Assembly: GCF_913777145.1 (NCBI RefSeq)
Contig: NZ_CAJYPS010000019.1
Span: forward strand, 124,001 to 188,000
Origin: an uncultured Roseateles sp.
GTDB taxonomy: Bacteria > Pseudomonadota > Gammaproteobacteria > Burkholderiales > Burkholderiaceae_C
Reading direction: 5' to 3'
DNA: 64,000 nt
Part shown: positions 51,715 to 60,411 of the stretch, one piece after another
Numbering within the stretch: the stretch's first letter is position 1
Layout: each line of letters opens with the position of its first letter
Position numbers and translations under genes: made by a program
The notes under the pieces: model-generated
What the model was told of the DNA's origin: nothing
The model's database searches: none
The model's input: the letters and a program-made list of their open reading frames with translations, nothing else

Positions 51715-53007
51715 ATGCCCGGTTTCGACACCCTCGCGCTGCACGCCGGCGCCACGCCCGACCCCGCCACCGGCGCTCGGGCCACGCCGCTGCACCTGAG
51801 CACCTCCTTCGTGTTCGAGAGCAGCGAGCATGCGGCCTCGCTGTTCAATCTCGAACGCCCCGGTCATGTGTACAGCCGGCTGTCCAACCCGACCACCGCG
51901 GTGTTCGAGGAGCGCATGGCGGCGCTGGAGGGCGGCATAGGGGCGATCGCCACCGCCAGTGGTCAGGCGGCGCTGCACCTGGCGGTGAGCACGCTGATGG
52001 GCGCGGGCGGCCACATCGTGGCCAGCGCGGCGCTTTATGGCGGCAGTCACAACCTGTTGCACTACACGCTGCGCCGTTTCGGCATCGAGACCACCTTCGT
52101 GGACCCGCGCGACCCGGCCGCTTGGCGCGCGGCCATCCGGCCCGAGACGCGGCTGCTGTTCGGCGAGAGCCTGGGCAACCCGGGGCTGGACGTGCTGGAC
52201 ATCCCCACCATTGCGGCCGTCGCGCACGAGGCGGGCCTGCCGCTGCTGGTGGACGCCACCTTCACGACGCCGGCCCTGCAGCGTCCGGTCGAACTGGGCG
52301 CGGACCTGGTGATGCATTCGGCCACCAAGTTCCTGTGCGGCCACGGTACTGTGGTGGGCGGCGTGCTGATCGATGCCGGCAGCTTCGACTGGCAGCAGGC
52401 CCACGACGCCAGCGGCCGCTTCGACACGCTGTGCGAGCCCTATGCGGGCTTTCACGACATGGTGTTCAGCGAGGAAAGCACCGTGGGCGCCTTTTTGCTG
52501 CGCGCGCGCCGCGAGGGCCTGCGCGACTTCGGCGCCTGCATGAGCCCGCACACCGCCTGGCTGCTGCTGCAGGGGTTGGAGACACTGCCGCTGCGCATGG
52601 CCCGCCATGTGGCGAACGCGCAGGCCGTGGCCGAGTTCCTGGCGGCCCAAGCGCAGGTCAGCCGGGTCGCCTACCCGGGCCTGCCCGGCCATGCGGACCA
52701 CGCGCTCGCGCAGCGCCTGCTGCCGCGCGGCGCTGGCTCGGTGTTCTCGTTCGACCTGGCCGGCGGCCGCGAGCAGGGTCGCGCCTTCATCGAGGCGCTG
52801 AAACTGTTCTCCCACCTGGCCAATGTGGGCGACAGCAAGTCCCTGGTCATACACCCGGCCAGCACCACACATTCGCGCATGGACGACGCCGCGCTGCAGC
52901 GCGCCGGCATACGCCCGGGCACGGTGCGGCTGTCCATAGGCCTGGAAGACCCGGCCGACCTGATCGACGACCTCAAGCGCGCCCTCAAGGCCGCCGCCAA
53001 AGCATGA
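51715..53007 (+). CDS. metY: O-acetylhomoserine sulfhydrylase (PLP, Cys/Met metabolism family)
   Basis: 430 residues. 'FDTLALHAGATPDPATGA' and 'ATPLHLSTSFVFESSEHAA' are typical of the O-acetylhomoserine branch, and the length fits it better than MetZ or MetB (about 380-400). The cofactor lysine is K205 in 'HSATKFLCGHG'. 'YSRLSNPTTAVFEERMAALE' is the family phosphate-binding region. It makes homocysteine from O-acetylhomoserine and sulfide. O-succinylhomoserine as substrate cannot be excluded by eye. The stop overlaps the hydrolase start (ATGA). Confidence 0.85.
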   Translation: MPGFDTLALHAGATPDPATGARATPLHLSTSFVFESSEHAASLFNLERPGHVYSRLSNPTTAVFEERMAALEGGIGAIATASGQAALHLAVSTLMGAGGHIVASAALYGGSHNLLHYTLRRFGIETTFVDPRDPAAWRAAIRPETRLLFGESLGNPGLDVLDIPTIAAVAHEAGLPLLVDATFTTPALQRPVELGADLVMHSATKFLCGHGTVVGGVLIDAGSFDWQQAHDASGRFDTLCEPYAGFHDMVFSEESTVGAFLLRARREGLRDFGACMSPHTAWLLLQGLETLPLRMARHVANAQAVAEFLAAQAQVSRVAYPGLPGHADHALAQRLLPRGAGSVFSFDLAGGREQGRAFIEALKLFSHLANVGDSKSLVIHPASTTHSRMDDAALQRAGIRPGTVRLSIGLEDPADLIDDLKRALKAAAKA

Positions 53008-53819
53008 AGCTGCTGATAGACGGCCACGAGGCCTACGCCTACACCGGCGGCAAGCCCTTCGACCCCACCCTGCCCTGCGTGGTCTTCATCCATGGCGCGC
53101 TGAACGACCACAGCGTGTGGACTTTGCTGGCGCGCTGGTACGCCCACCACGGCCATGCGGTGCTGGCGCCCGACCTGCCCGGCCACGGCCGCAGCGGCGG
53201 CGCGCCGCTGGCCAGCGTGGAGGCGCTGGGCGCCTGGGTGCTCAAGCTGCTGGACGCCGCCGGCGCGGCCCGCGCCGCCTGGGTGGGCCACAGCATGGGT
53301 TCGCTGATCGCGCTGGAAGCCGCGGCGCAGTCGCCGCAACGGGCCTGGGCGCTGGTGATGGTGGGCACGGCCTACCCGATGAAGGTGTCGGCCGCACTGC
53401 TGGACACGGCCCGCGAGCGGCCGGAGGCGGCCATGGCCATGGTCAACCAGTTCTCACACGCCCTGCCCTCGGCCAAGCCCGGCTACCCCGGGCCGGGCCA
53501 CTGGCTGCGCGGCGGCTCGCTGGCGCTGATGCGCCGGCTGCAGGCGCGCCAGACCGGCGTGAACCTGTTCGAGAACGATTTCCTGGTGTGCGACCGCTAC
53601 GGCGCCGGCCTGCAGGCGGCGGAACACATCTGCTGCCCCACCGGCTTCATCCTAGGCCAGCAGGACCAGATGACCCGCCCGGAAGCCGCGGCCGCACTGA
53701 TCGGGGCGCTGCCGGGCGCTCAGGTCCACACCCTGCCCTGCGGCCACGACCTGATGGGCGAAGACCCCGAAGGCCTGCTGCGCCAGCTACGCGCCACGCT
53801 GCCGGCGGCGCCGCGCTGA
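53004..53819 (+). CDS. Alpha/beta hydrolase coupled to metY
   Basis: 271 residues from the ATG at 53004, which overlaps the metY stop. The alpha/beta hydrolase fold shows 'VVFIHGALNDHSVW' (oxyanion loop), 'LAPDLPGHGRSGG', the nucleophile elbow 'GHSMGS' with S97, and a late His in 'PCGHDLMGED' (about 248). No signal peptide, so cytoplasmic. The substrate is unknown; tight coupling to metY hints at an ester or thioester related to homoserine or sulfur metabolism, which is inference. Confidence 0.85.
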   Translation: MKLLIDGHEAYAYTGGKPFDPTLPCVVFIHGALNDHSVWTLLARWYAHHGHAVLAPDLPGHGRSGGAPLASVEALGAWVLKLLDAAGAARAAWVGHSMGSLIALEAAAQSPQRAWALVMVGTAYPMKVSAALLDTARERPEAAMAMVNQFSHALPSAKPGYPGPGHWLRGGSLALMRRLQARQTGVNLFENDFLVCDRYGAGLQAAEHICCPTGFILGQQDQMTRPEAAAALIGALPGAQVHTLPCGHDLMGEDPEGLLRQLRATLPAAPR

Positions 53820-53832
53820 GGCGGCCAGCGCC

Positions 53833-54402
53833 TCAGGCGCCGGTCTTGCGGCGCCAGGCTCCCAGCGCCACCAGGCCGGCCAGCATCAGGCCGTAGCTGG
53901 CCGGCTCGGGCACAGCCGCGGCCAGCGGGGCGGAGAAGTTGCTGATGGTCAGCACGCCCGGGCCCCAGCCGCTGTCCTTGGAATACACATTGAAGCCGAA
54001 CTGCTGGCCCTGCGCGATGTCGAAGCTGAGGTGACCCGATTCACCCGAGGTGTAGGACAACAGGTAGTAGCCCGCGGTCGAGCCGATGAAGAAACCGCCC
54101 GAATCCATGCCCGGCTCATCCACGGAGCTGTAGGCCCAGTCGAAGCTCACGGTGCCGGCAGCCGCGGCGGTCACGCCGTAGTAGGTGTCGCTGGCGCGGT
54201 CGGAGCCGTCGTTGGAGCTGGTCAGCACGATGAAGCTGGGCGCACCCGACACGTCCACGCTGCCCGGCGCCGCAGCCAGTTCGGTCAGGGTCCACTGGCT
54301 GGGTGCATAGGCGCCCGCAAAGCCGTCGGCCCAGGCAGCGCCACAGGACAGGCCGGCGATCAGGCCGGTCAGGCTCAGCAGGGAACGGGACAAAGGCTTC
54401 AT
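53833..54402 (-). CDS. PEP-CTERM sorting-domain protein, unknown function
   Basis: 189 residues. The signal peptide is about 1-25 ('LLSLTGLIAGLSCGAAWA'). The middle is a beta-rich, Ser/Gly/Asp-rich domain ('GTVSFDWAYSSVDEPGMDSG', 'GESGHLSFDIAQGQQFGF') like those of many surface PEP-CTERM proteins. The end is 'VPEPASYGLMLAGLVALGAW' then RRKTGA, the sorting signal. It is convergent with the hydrolase gene and is the second PEP-CTERM protein in the window. Confidence 0.85.
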   Translation of the reverse strand: MKPLSRSLLSLTGLIAGLSCGAAWADGFAGAYAPSQWTLTELAAAPGSVDVSGAPSFIVLTSSNDGSDRASDTYYGVTAAAAGTVSFDWAYSSVDEPGMDSGGFFIGSTAGYYLLSYTSGESGHLSFDIAQGQQFGFNVYSKDSGWGPGVLTISNFSAPLAAAVPEPASYGLMLAGLVALGAWRRKTGA

Positions 54403-54618
54403 GGCTTACCTCATGCGGAGTTGGGGTCAGGCCTTGCGGGCCCGTCGTCTGGGGCGGCACGATAAGCGCTGGCGCCTCACATCAGCCAAAAGAGGCTGCT
54501 CATCCCCCTCATTCGTGGGATCACCCATGTCGGCGCACCGTCGGACTGCCCCCAATGGCCGCTGCGGCCGCCATGGTTTTCAATCGGCGTTGCGAGAGCC
54601 CAGAACGAGGAGACATCC

Positions 54619-54945
54619 ATGCCCGCATCCCCGTCCGAACGGCAGCGACCGTTTGACAGCTTCCAGGAGTTCTACCCCTACTACCTGCGCGAACACTCGC
54701 ACCGCACCAACCGGCGCCTGCACTTTGCCGGCAGCTCGCTGGTGCTGCTGTGCCTGTGGCTGCTGGTCAATACGCGCAACCCCTGGTGGGCGCTGATGGG
54801 CCTGCTGTGCGGCTACGGCTTCGCGTGGATAGGCCATTTCTTCTTCGAGAAGAACCGCCCGGCCACCTTCCGCCACCCGGTCTACAGCTTCATCGGCGAC
54901 TGGGCGATGTACCGCGACCTCTGGCTGGGCCGCATCAAGTTCTGA
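54619..54945 (+). CDS. Mpo1-like (DUF962) membrane protein
   Basis: 108 residues with an AGGAGA site upstream of the ATG at 54619. 'FDSFQEFYPYYLREHSHRTN' then 'RRLHFAGSSLVLL' gives the family H-x3-N-x3-H region, and 'GYGFAWIGHFFFEKNRPATF' plus 'HPVYSFIGDWAMY' follow. Two membrane spans. Yeast Mpo1 is an iron-dependent dioxygenase that alpha-oxidises 2-hydroxy fatty acids; the conserved His residues suggest a similar activity. It could act on 2-hydroxylated acyl chains such as those from LpxO, but that link is speculative. Confidence 0.82.
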   Translation: MPASPSERQRPFDSFQEFYPYYLREHSHRTNRRLHFAGSSLVLLCLWLLVNTRNPWWALMGLLCGYGFAWIGHFFFEKNRPATFRHPVYSFIGDWAMYRDLWLGRIKF

Positions 54946-54951
54946 AGCGGC

Positions 54952-55767
54952 TCAGAGATTGCGCCAGGCCAGGCCCAGCGCGGCCGAGGCGCCGTCACGG
55001 CGCTCGGTCAGCGGGCTGTCGGCCGCCGGCCCCAGCAGCCGGGTGACACCGGCGGAGCCGAACACGAACCAGTGCTTGCCCAGCGGCCGCGTGAAGCCCA
55101 CGCCCGCATGCATTTCGCGCAGGCCCGCACCCGGCTCGTAGGCCGGCTTGCCCACGCTGTCGGCCACTGATGCCGGCACGCCGAAATAGCTGCGCATATT
55201 GAGCGCATTGGCGCCCGAGATGCCGGCCCCGGCCGACCATTCCAGCGTGGGGCTGCGGTAGAAGCGCCAGCCCAGGTCCAGCCCGCCGGTCAGGCCGCCG
55301 CGGCGGCCCAGCAGGTCTTGCGACACGGCGCCGGTGAGGCTGAGATCGGGCGAGAGGCTGTAGCTGGCCGAGAAGCGCGCCCGCAGCGTGCGCCGCACAT
55401 CCGGCAGGCCGCGGGTGGTGCTGGCGTCGCCGCTGCTGCGGCCGTTGTCGAAGCGCAGCGCCACGCCCAGCCGCCAAGGGCCGCGCTCCAGCAGTTGGCG
55501 GCTTGCGCCCGGCCCCGCCCCCTCGCGGCCGAAACCCAGCAGCGCGCTGCCGCCCGAGGTGCTGAGGCGCCAGCGGCCCAGCTGCATCGCCCACAGCGGC
55601 CGGAAGCGCGTCTCGTAGGTGCGCGCGCCGTCGTACTCGGGCTTGACCGCCATGGACACGCCCAGCACATAGCGGGCCGGCTGGTCTTCGGGCTCCTGCT
55701 CGCGCTCCTGGGCCAATGCCCAGGGAGACAGCACGGCGCCGGCGATCAGGACGAGGGCAGCTTTCAT
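54952..55767 (-). CDS. MipA/OmpV-family outer-membrane protein
   Basis: 271 residues. The signal peptide is about 1-19 ('LVLIAGAVLSPWALA'). The barrel follows the MipA/OmpV pattern: 'YVLGVSMAVKPEYDGARTYE', 'RFRPLWAMQLGRWRLST', 'FGREGAGPGASRQLLERGP', ending 'ASAALGLAWRNL'. Family members are outer-membrane barrels; MipA of E. coli binds a murein synthase and lytic transglycosylase, others respond to osmotic or antibiotic stress. Its 3' end is six bases from the convergent DUF962 gene. Confidence 0.85.
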   Translation of the reverse strand: MKAALVLIAGAVLSPWALAQEREQEPEDQPARYVLGVSMAVKPEYDGARTYETRFRPLWAMQLGRWRLSTSGGSALLGFGREGAGPGASRQLLERGPWRLGVALRFDNGRSSGDASTTRGLPDVRRTLRARFSASYSLSPDLSLTGAVSQDLLGRRGGLTGGLDLGWRFYRSPTLEWSAGAGISGANALNMRSYFGVPASVADSVGKPAYEPGAGLREMHAGVGFTRPLGKHWFVFGSAGVTRLLGPAADSPLTERRDGASAALGLAWRNL

Positions 55768-55800
55768 GCCCTCAGCCTAACAGCGGCGTGACCGCCGCAC

Positions 55801-55821
55801 CACTGAGGCTTGGCCTCAGTG
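55801..55821 (-). terminator. Hairpin overlapping the end of the threonine dehydrogenase gene
   Basis: CACTGAGGC and GCCTCAGTG form a perfect nine-base stem around TTG. It includes the stop codon of the dehydrogenase gene. No T-run follows on the minus strand, so it may act as an RNA 3'-end stabiliser or a weak terminator. Confidence 0.4.
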
Positions 55822-56766
55822 ACTGCCCTGGCGGGCCAGGTTGGCCAGCATGTCGTCCACCATGGCGTCGAGGTCGTAGCGCAGCTTCCAGCCCCAGTCG
55901 GCCTGGGCCTCGCGATCATCGATGCGTTGCGGCCAGCTGGCCGCGATGGCCTGACGGAAGTCGGGCGCGTAGGCGATCTCGAAGGTGGGCAGATGGCGGC
56001 GTATGGAACGCGCTATCTGCGCCGGCGTGAAGCTCACGCCCGCCAGGTTGTAGCTGCCGCGCTGCCGGATCGCGTCGGCCGGCGCGGTCATCAGCTCCAG
56101 CGTGGCGCGCAGCGCGTCGGGCATGTACATCATGGGCAAGGCCTGACCCTGCTCCAGGAAGCAGCTGTAGCGGCCATCCTTCAGCGCGGCGTGGAAGATC
56201 TCCACCGCGTAGTCGGTGGTGCCGCCGCCCGGCGGCGTCTTCCAGCTGATGAGCCCGGGGTAGCGCAGGCTGCGCACGTCCACGCCGTGCTTGGCGTGGT
56301 ACCAGGCGCACCAGCGCTCACCCGCCAGCTTGGAGATGCCGTAGATGGTGGTGGGGTCCATCACCGTGGTCTGCGGCGTGTCCAGGGCCGGCGTGCTGGG
56401 GCCGAAGGCCGCGATGGAGCTGGGCCAGAAGACCTTGTCCAGCTTCTCGTGACGGGCCAGTTCCAGCACGTTGAGCAGGCCCTTCATGTTCAGGTCCCAG
56501 GCCCACATGGGGTGCTTCTCGCCATTGGCGGACAGCGCGGCGGCCAGGTGGTAGATCTGCGTGATGCCGTGGCGCTTGACCACGGTGGCCAGCGCGCCAG
56601 CGTCGGTCACGTCCAGCATCTCGTGATGCAGGCTGGGCACGCGGCCCTGCGGGCTGAGATCGCTGGTGATGACCGCGTCGTCGCCGTAGAGCTGCGACAG
56701 CTCCACCGCCAACTCGGTGCCGATCTGGCCGTTGGCGCCGATGATGAGGATGCGCGGGCCGCTCAT
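55816..56766 (-). CDS. L-threonine 3-dehydrogenase, short-chain (SDR/epimerase-like) type
   Basis: 316 residues. The NAD-binding motif is 'IIGANGQIG' (GxxGxxG), and the catalytic Tyr and Lys are in 'YGISKLAGE'. '[14 protein letters not shown]' and '[14 protein letters not shown]' are characteristic of the SDR-type threonine dehydrogenases, not the zinc-dependent Tdh of E. coli. It oxidises threonine to 2-amino-3-ketobutyrate. Its start overlaps the kbl stop (ATGA), and kbl uses its product. Confidence 0.9.
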   Translation of the reverse strand: MSGPRILIIGANGQIGTELAVELSQLYGDDAVITSDLSPQGRVPSLHHEMLDVTDAGALATVVKRHGITQIYHLAAALSANGEKHPMWAWDLNMKGLLNVLELARHEKLDKVFWPSSIAAFGPSTPALDTPQTTVMDPTTIYGISKLAGERWCAWYHAKHGVDVRSLRYPGLISWKTPPGGGTTDYAVEIFHAALKDGRYSCFLEQGQALPMMYMPDALRATLELMTAPADAIRQRGSYNLAGVSFTPAQIARSIRRHLPTFEIAYAPDFRQAIAASWPQRIDDREAQADWGWKLRYDLDAMVDDMLANLARQGSH

Positions 56767-57959
56767 TGCACGATCCCCAGTTCACGGCCGGCTTGTGCGA
56801 AAGCGGCGACCGCCTTCTCCAGGTGCTCGCGCTCGTGCACCGCCGAGATCTGCACGCGGATGCGCGCCTGGCCCTTGGGCACGACCGGGAAGAAGAAGCC
56901 CACCGCGTAGATGCCCAGCTCCAGGATGCGCGCCGACAGCTGCTGCGCCTTCACCGCGTCGTAGACCATGATGGGCACGATGGGGTGGGTGCCGGGCTTG
57001 ATCTCGAAGCCGGCGGCCTGGATGGCCTCGCGGAAGTAGGCGGTGTTGGCCTCCAGCTTGTCGCGCAGCGCGGTCGAGCCTTCGAGCAGGTCCAGCACCT
57101 TGATGGACGCGCCCACGATGCTGGGCGCCACGGTGTTGCTGAACAGATAGGGCCGCGAGCGCTGACGCAGCAACTCCACCACCTCCTTGCGCGCGGCGGT
57201 GAAGCCGCCCGACGCGCCGCCCAGCGCCTTGCCCAGCGTGCCGGTGATGATGTCTATCTTGCCGAACACACCGCGGTGCTCGGGCGTGCCGCGGCCGGTG
57301 CGGCCCAGGAAGCCGCTGGCATGGCATTCGTCCACGCCCAGCAGCGCGTCATAGCGGTCGCAGAGCTCGCGGATCTTGTCGAGCTGCGCGATGGTGCCGT
57401 CCATGGAGAACACGCCGTCGGTGAACACCAGCGTGTGGCGGGCGCCCTTGGCCTTCGCTTCCTGCAGGCAGCGCTCCAGGTCGGCCAGGTTGTTGTGCTC
57501 ATAGCGCCAGCGCTGCGCCTTGCACAGGCGGATGCCATCAATGATGGACGCGTGGTTCAGCGCATCGCTGATGATGGCGTCCTGCTCGCCCAGCAGCGGC
57601 TCGAACAGGCCGCCGTTGGCGTCGAAGGCCGCGGCGTAGAGGATGGCGTCCTCGCAGCCCACGAAGCGCGCGATGCGCTGCTCCAGCGTCTTGTGCAGGT
57701 CCTGCGTGCCGCAGATGAAGCGCACCGACGACAGGCCGTAGCCATGCGTGCGCAGCGCCTCATGCGCGGCCTCTACCACCTCGGGGTGGGACGACAGGCC
57801 CAGGTAGTTGTTGGCGCACAGGTTGATCACCTCGCGGCCATCGGTCGTGTGCACCACGGCGCCCTGCGGCGTCGTGATGATGCGTTCGGCCTTGAAGAGC
57901 CCGGCGGCTCGCAGGCCGTCCAGTTCGCTCTGGACGTGGGTGTAGAAGGCTTGGCTCAT
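56763..57959 (-). CDS. kbl: Glycine C-acetyltransferase (2-amino-3-ketobutyrate CoA ligase)
   Basis: 398 residues from the ATG at 57959, with an AAGGAG site six bases upstream; a further upstream start would run into the operator-like region. '[20 protein letters not shown]' and '[19 protein letters not shown]' are typical. The pyridoxal phosphate Lys is in '[14 protein letters not shown]'. It splits 2-amino-3-ketobutyrate with CoA into glycine and acetyl-CoA. With the downstream dehydrogenase it degrades threonine to glycine, which can feed the glycine cleavage genes elsewhere in the window. Confidence 0.95.
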   Translation of the reverse strand: MSQAFYTHVQSELDGLRAAGLFKAERIITTPQGAVVHTTDGREVINLCANNYLGLSSHPEVVEAAHEALRTHGYGLSSVRFICGTQDLHKTLEQRIARFVGCEDAILYAAAFDANGGLFEPLLGEQDAIISDALNHASIIDGIRLCKAQRWRYEHNNLADLERCLQEAKAKGARHTLVFTDGVFSMDGTIAQLDKIRELCDRYDALLGVDECHASGFLGRTGRGTPEHRGVFGKIDIITGTLGKALGGASGGFTAARKEVVELLRQRSRPYLFSNTVAPSIVGASIKVLDLLEGSTALRDKLEANTAYFREAIQAAGFEIKPGTHPIVPIMVYDAVKAQQLSARILELGIYAVGFFFPVVPKGQARIRVQISAVHEREHLEKAVAAFAQAGRELGIVQ

Positions 57960-57996
57960 CAGGTGCTCCTTGGGGCACAATCCAGTAACTCGCACG

Positions 57997-58014
57997 AGTT
58001 CGATATATCGAACT
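57997..58014. promoter_or_regulatory. Perfect 18-bp palindrome between kbl-tdh and the XRE regulator gene
   Basis: AGTTCGATATATCGAACT is fully self-complementary and AT-rich in its core. It lies 37 bases before kbl and 82 bases before the regulator start. This is a strong operator candidate for the XRE-cupin protein and could control both directions. Confidence 0.75.
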
Positions 58015-58096
58015 TTTGTGCAGTATCTGAAAAACGTTTGCCCGGGTCAAGCGTGTGGGCGTGCCGATGTCACGCCGGCCCGCGACCCCAAGCCCC

Positions 58097-58672
58097 ATGA
58101 GCAAGCCCATGACCGATCTCGAGCCGCCGCGCGTCGGCGCCGCGCTGCAGGCGCTGCGATCCAGCCGCGGCCTGTCGCTGGACGACCTCTCCAAGCGTGC
58201 CGGCGTCAGCAAGTCCATGCTGAGCCAGATCGAGCGCAACCAGGCCAACCCGACCGTGGCCGTGGTGTGGCGTCTTGCGAACGCGCTGGGTGTGGAGATG
58301 ACCGAGCTGCTGGGCGCCGAGCGCACCGCCGCGCCAGCCATCGAAGTGGTGGCGGCACACGCCACGCCTGGCCTGACCAGCCCGGACGGCCTGTGCAAGC
58401 TGCGCATCCTCGGTCCGATCGAGCTGGCTGGCCAGTTCGAGTGGTACGAGCTGACGGTGCAGCCCGGCGGGGTGCTGGACTCCCAGGCGCACGAGCCCGG
58501 CTCGCGCGAGCACCTGAGCGTGCTCAGCGGCAGCCTGGAGGTCAGCGCCCAGGGCAGCACCAGCAAGCTCAAGACCGGCGAGACCGCGCGCTATGCGGTG
58601 GACGGCCCGCATGCGATACGCAATGCGGGCAAGTCGGCGGCGACGGCGCTGCTGATCGTGCTCCACCCTTGA
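58097..58672 (+). CDS. XRE-family regulator with C-terminal cupin, likely controls kbl-tdh
   Basis: 191 residues from the ATG at 58097; in-frame starts at 58055 and 58109 are also possible. The helix-turn-helix is at about 13-72: 'LQALRSSRGLSLDDLSKRAG', 'VSKSMLSQIERNQANPTVAV'. The cupin sensor fills about 105-190 ('YELTVQPGGVLDSQAHEPGS', 'HLSVLSGSLEV'). Proteins of this type commonly sense small amino-acid-related molecules. It is divergent from kbl-tdh with a perfect palindrome between them, so control of threonine breakdown is the best guess. Confidence 0.87.
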   Translation: MSKPMTDLEPPRVGAALQALRSSRGLSLDDLSKRAGVSKSMLSQIERNQANPTVAVVWRLANALGVEMTELLGAERTAAPAIEVVAAHATPGLTSPDGLCKLRILGPIELAGQFEWYELTVQPGGVLDSQAHEPGSREHLSVLSGSLEVSAQGSTSKLKTGETARYAVDGPHAIRNAGKSAATALLIVLHP

Positions 58673-58675
58673 GAG

Positions 58676-58736
58676 CTTGAGAGGCTTTCACCCGTGCCCG
58701 CCCTAAAACCTCTCAAGCGCTGAGGCCAGGGCCTCA
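58676..58736. terminator. Two inverted repeats in the convergent gap between the XRE and YihY genes
   Basis: CTTGAGAGG (58676-58684) pairs with CCTCTCAAG (58709-58717), and TGAGGCC (58721-58727) pairs with GGCCTCA (58730-58736). Neither has a clear T-run; the position between convergent genes suggests a termination function. Confidence 0.45.
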
Positions 58737-60002
58737 GGCGCGGGCGGGCGGCGCGAGCAGCCGGTCCAGCGTCAGCGTGGCCCAGTCGCCCTGGGCCCAC
58801 AGATTGCCCAGCAAGCCCTCGCGGCCGGCCAGGAAGGCGCGCAGCAGAGGTTCGGCCGCCACCCGCTCCGGCGTGCACAGCAGCACCAGGCGCTGGGCAC
58901 CGTCCTCCTCCAGCCGGCCCACCCAATCCAGCCCCAGCAGGCGCTCGATGATGGGGCTGAGCTGCAGCGGGTCCACCGCCAGCGCGCGGGCCAGGCCCAG
59001 GTCGGTGTGGCCGGAGAGGCCGGCCTCGCGCGCGCGCCACAGCTCACGCAAGACCTCCAGCGCCAGCGCCAGCGGCTGGCCCGGCGTGTCGGCCCGCAGG
59101 TGCAGCCGGCCCATCAGCGCCGGCGCATTCGCCGCCAGCAACGCGCCCAGCAGCACGATCACCCAGCCCAGATAGATCCAGATCAGGAAGATGGGCACGG
59201 TCGCGAACGCGCCGTACAGCGTGGAATAGGTCGGCACCTGCTTCACATACCAGGCCAGCAGCGACTTCGCGAGCGCAAAGCCCAGGCTCACGAACACGCC
59301 GCCCAGCACCGCATGGCGCCAGCGCACATGGGTGTTGGGCACGTAATGGAACAGCCCGGCCATGGCCAGGCCCAGCAGCACGATGTCGGCACTGCGCAGC
59401 AGCGCCGCCATGTCGCCGGGCATCTTGGTGAACAGGCCCTGGCCCACGCTGATCGCGTAGCTGGTGAGCGTGAGACTGCCGCCCAGCAGCAAGGGGCCCA
59501 GCGTCAGCGCTGCCCAGTAGACCAGCACCCGCTGCGCCATGGGCCGCGGGCGGTGCACGCGCCAGATCGCATTGAGTGTGCGGTCTATGGTCAGCATCAG
59601 CATCAGCGCGGTGATGCCCAGCGCCACCAGGCCCACCACGCCCAGGCGATTGGCCTTGGCCGCGAACTGGGTCAGCGCGCCCAGCACCGGCTTGGCGATG
59701 TTGGGCGGGATCAGGCTCTTCAGGAAGTACTGCTCCAGCGAGGACTGGAAGCTGGAGAACATCGGGAAGGCCGTGAAGATGGCCAGCATCACGGTCAGCA
59801 GCGGCACCAGCGAGATCAGCGTGGTGAAGGTCAGGCTGCCGGCGGTCAGGCCCAGGCGCTCCTCGCGGAAGCGCTGGCGGAAGGTGGCCAGCGTCTGCAG
59901 CCAGGGCCAGGCCAGCAGCTCGGTGAAGATCTGGCGCAGCACCGCCAGGGGGTTGCGCGACAGCGGGGCGTCTGGGTTTTCGTTCGGAACATTCAGGGAC
60001 AT
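58734..60002 (-). CDS. YihY/RbnBN-family inner-membrane protein with C-terminal cytoplasmic domain
   Basis: 422 residues from the ATG at 60002. About six membrane segments between 60 and 285, with the family signatures 'TAGSLTFTTLISLVPLLTV', 'LYGAFATVPIFLIWIYLGW' and 'VIVLLGALLAAN'. The last 130 residues form a soluble winged-helix-like domain ('HTDLGLARALAVDPLQLSPI'). The family was once called ribonuclease BN; that activity has been withdrawn and the role is unknown, with transport suggested. Its start codon overlaps, in antisense, a possible start of the DUF2069 gene. Confidence 0.85.
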   Translation of the reverse strand: MSLNVPNENPDAPLSRNPLAVLRQIFTELLAWPWLQTLATFRQRFREERLGLTAGSLTFTTLISLVPLLTVMLAIFTAFPMFSSFQSSLEQYFLKSLIPPNIAKPVLGALTQFAAKANRLGVVGLVALGITALMLMLTIDRTLNAIWRVHRPRPMAQRVLVYWAALTLGPLLLGGSLTLTSYAISVGQGLFTKMPGDMAALLRSADIVLLGLAMAGLFHYVPNTHVRWRHAVLGGVFVSLGFALAKSLLAWYVKQVPTYSTLYGAFATVPIFLIWIYLGWVIVLLGALLAANAPALMGRLHLRADTPGQPLALALEVLRELWRAREAGLSGHTDLGLARALAVDPLQLSPIIERLLGLDWVGRLEEDGAQRLVLLCTPERVAAEPLLRAFLAGREGLLGNLWAQGDWATLTLDRLLAPPARA

Positions 60003-60021
60003 GACTTCTATGATGCCAGCC

Positions 60022-60411
60022 ATGTCCAGCCCTGCCCGCCCACCCAGCGACCGTACCGAGCCCAGCGCGTCGGAGCGCCTGTCCCGCAACCTCGCGCTGT
60101 CCGGCCTGGGCGCGTTGTTCCTGCTGTGCCTGGCCTGGGAGCTGTGGCTGGCGCCCACCGGCAGCGGCAGCCTGGCGCTGAAGGCCCTGCCGCTGCTGCT
60201 GCCCATGGCCGGGCTGTGGCGCTACCGGCTCTACACCTTCCGCTGGCTCAGCCTGGTCGTGTGGCTGTACTTTCTGGAGGGCGCGGTGCGGGCCACCAGC
60301 GAGGCCGGCACCGGCCGGCTGCTGGCGGTGGTGGAGGTGCTGCTGAGCCTGGTGGTGTTTGCCGCCTGCGCGCTGCAGGTGCGCCAACGCCTGGGAGCGG
60401 CCCGCGCATGA
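60022..60411 (+). CDS. DUF2069-family small membrane protein
   Basis: 129 residues from the ATG at 60022; in-frame ATG codons at 60001 and 60013 are alternatives, the first overlapping the YihY start on the other strand. Three to four membrane segments: 'LALSGLGALFLLCLAWELWL', 'LALKALPLLLPMAGLWRYRL', 'WLSLVVWLYFLEGAVRATSE', 'VEVLLSLVVFAACALQV'. 'WRYRLYTFRWLSLVVWLYF' with 'EG' is the DUF2069 hallmark. The function is unknown. It overlaps the FAD-oxidase start by ATGA. Confidence 0.85.
   Translation: MSSPARPPSDRTEPSASERLSRNLALSGLGALFLLCLAWELWLAPTGSGSLALKALPLLLPMAGLWRYRLYTFRWLSLVVWLYFLEGAVRATSEAGTGRLLAVVEVLLSLVVFAACALQVRQRLGAARA

Noticed and set aside
59007-60407. Longer frame joined to the FAD oxidase
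   Set aside because: It runs antisense to the YihY gene and through the DUF2069 gene; the family N-terminus starts at 60408.
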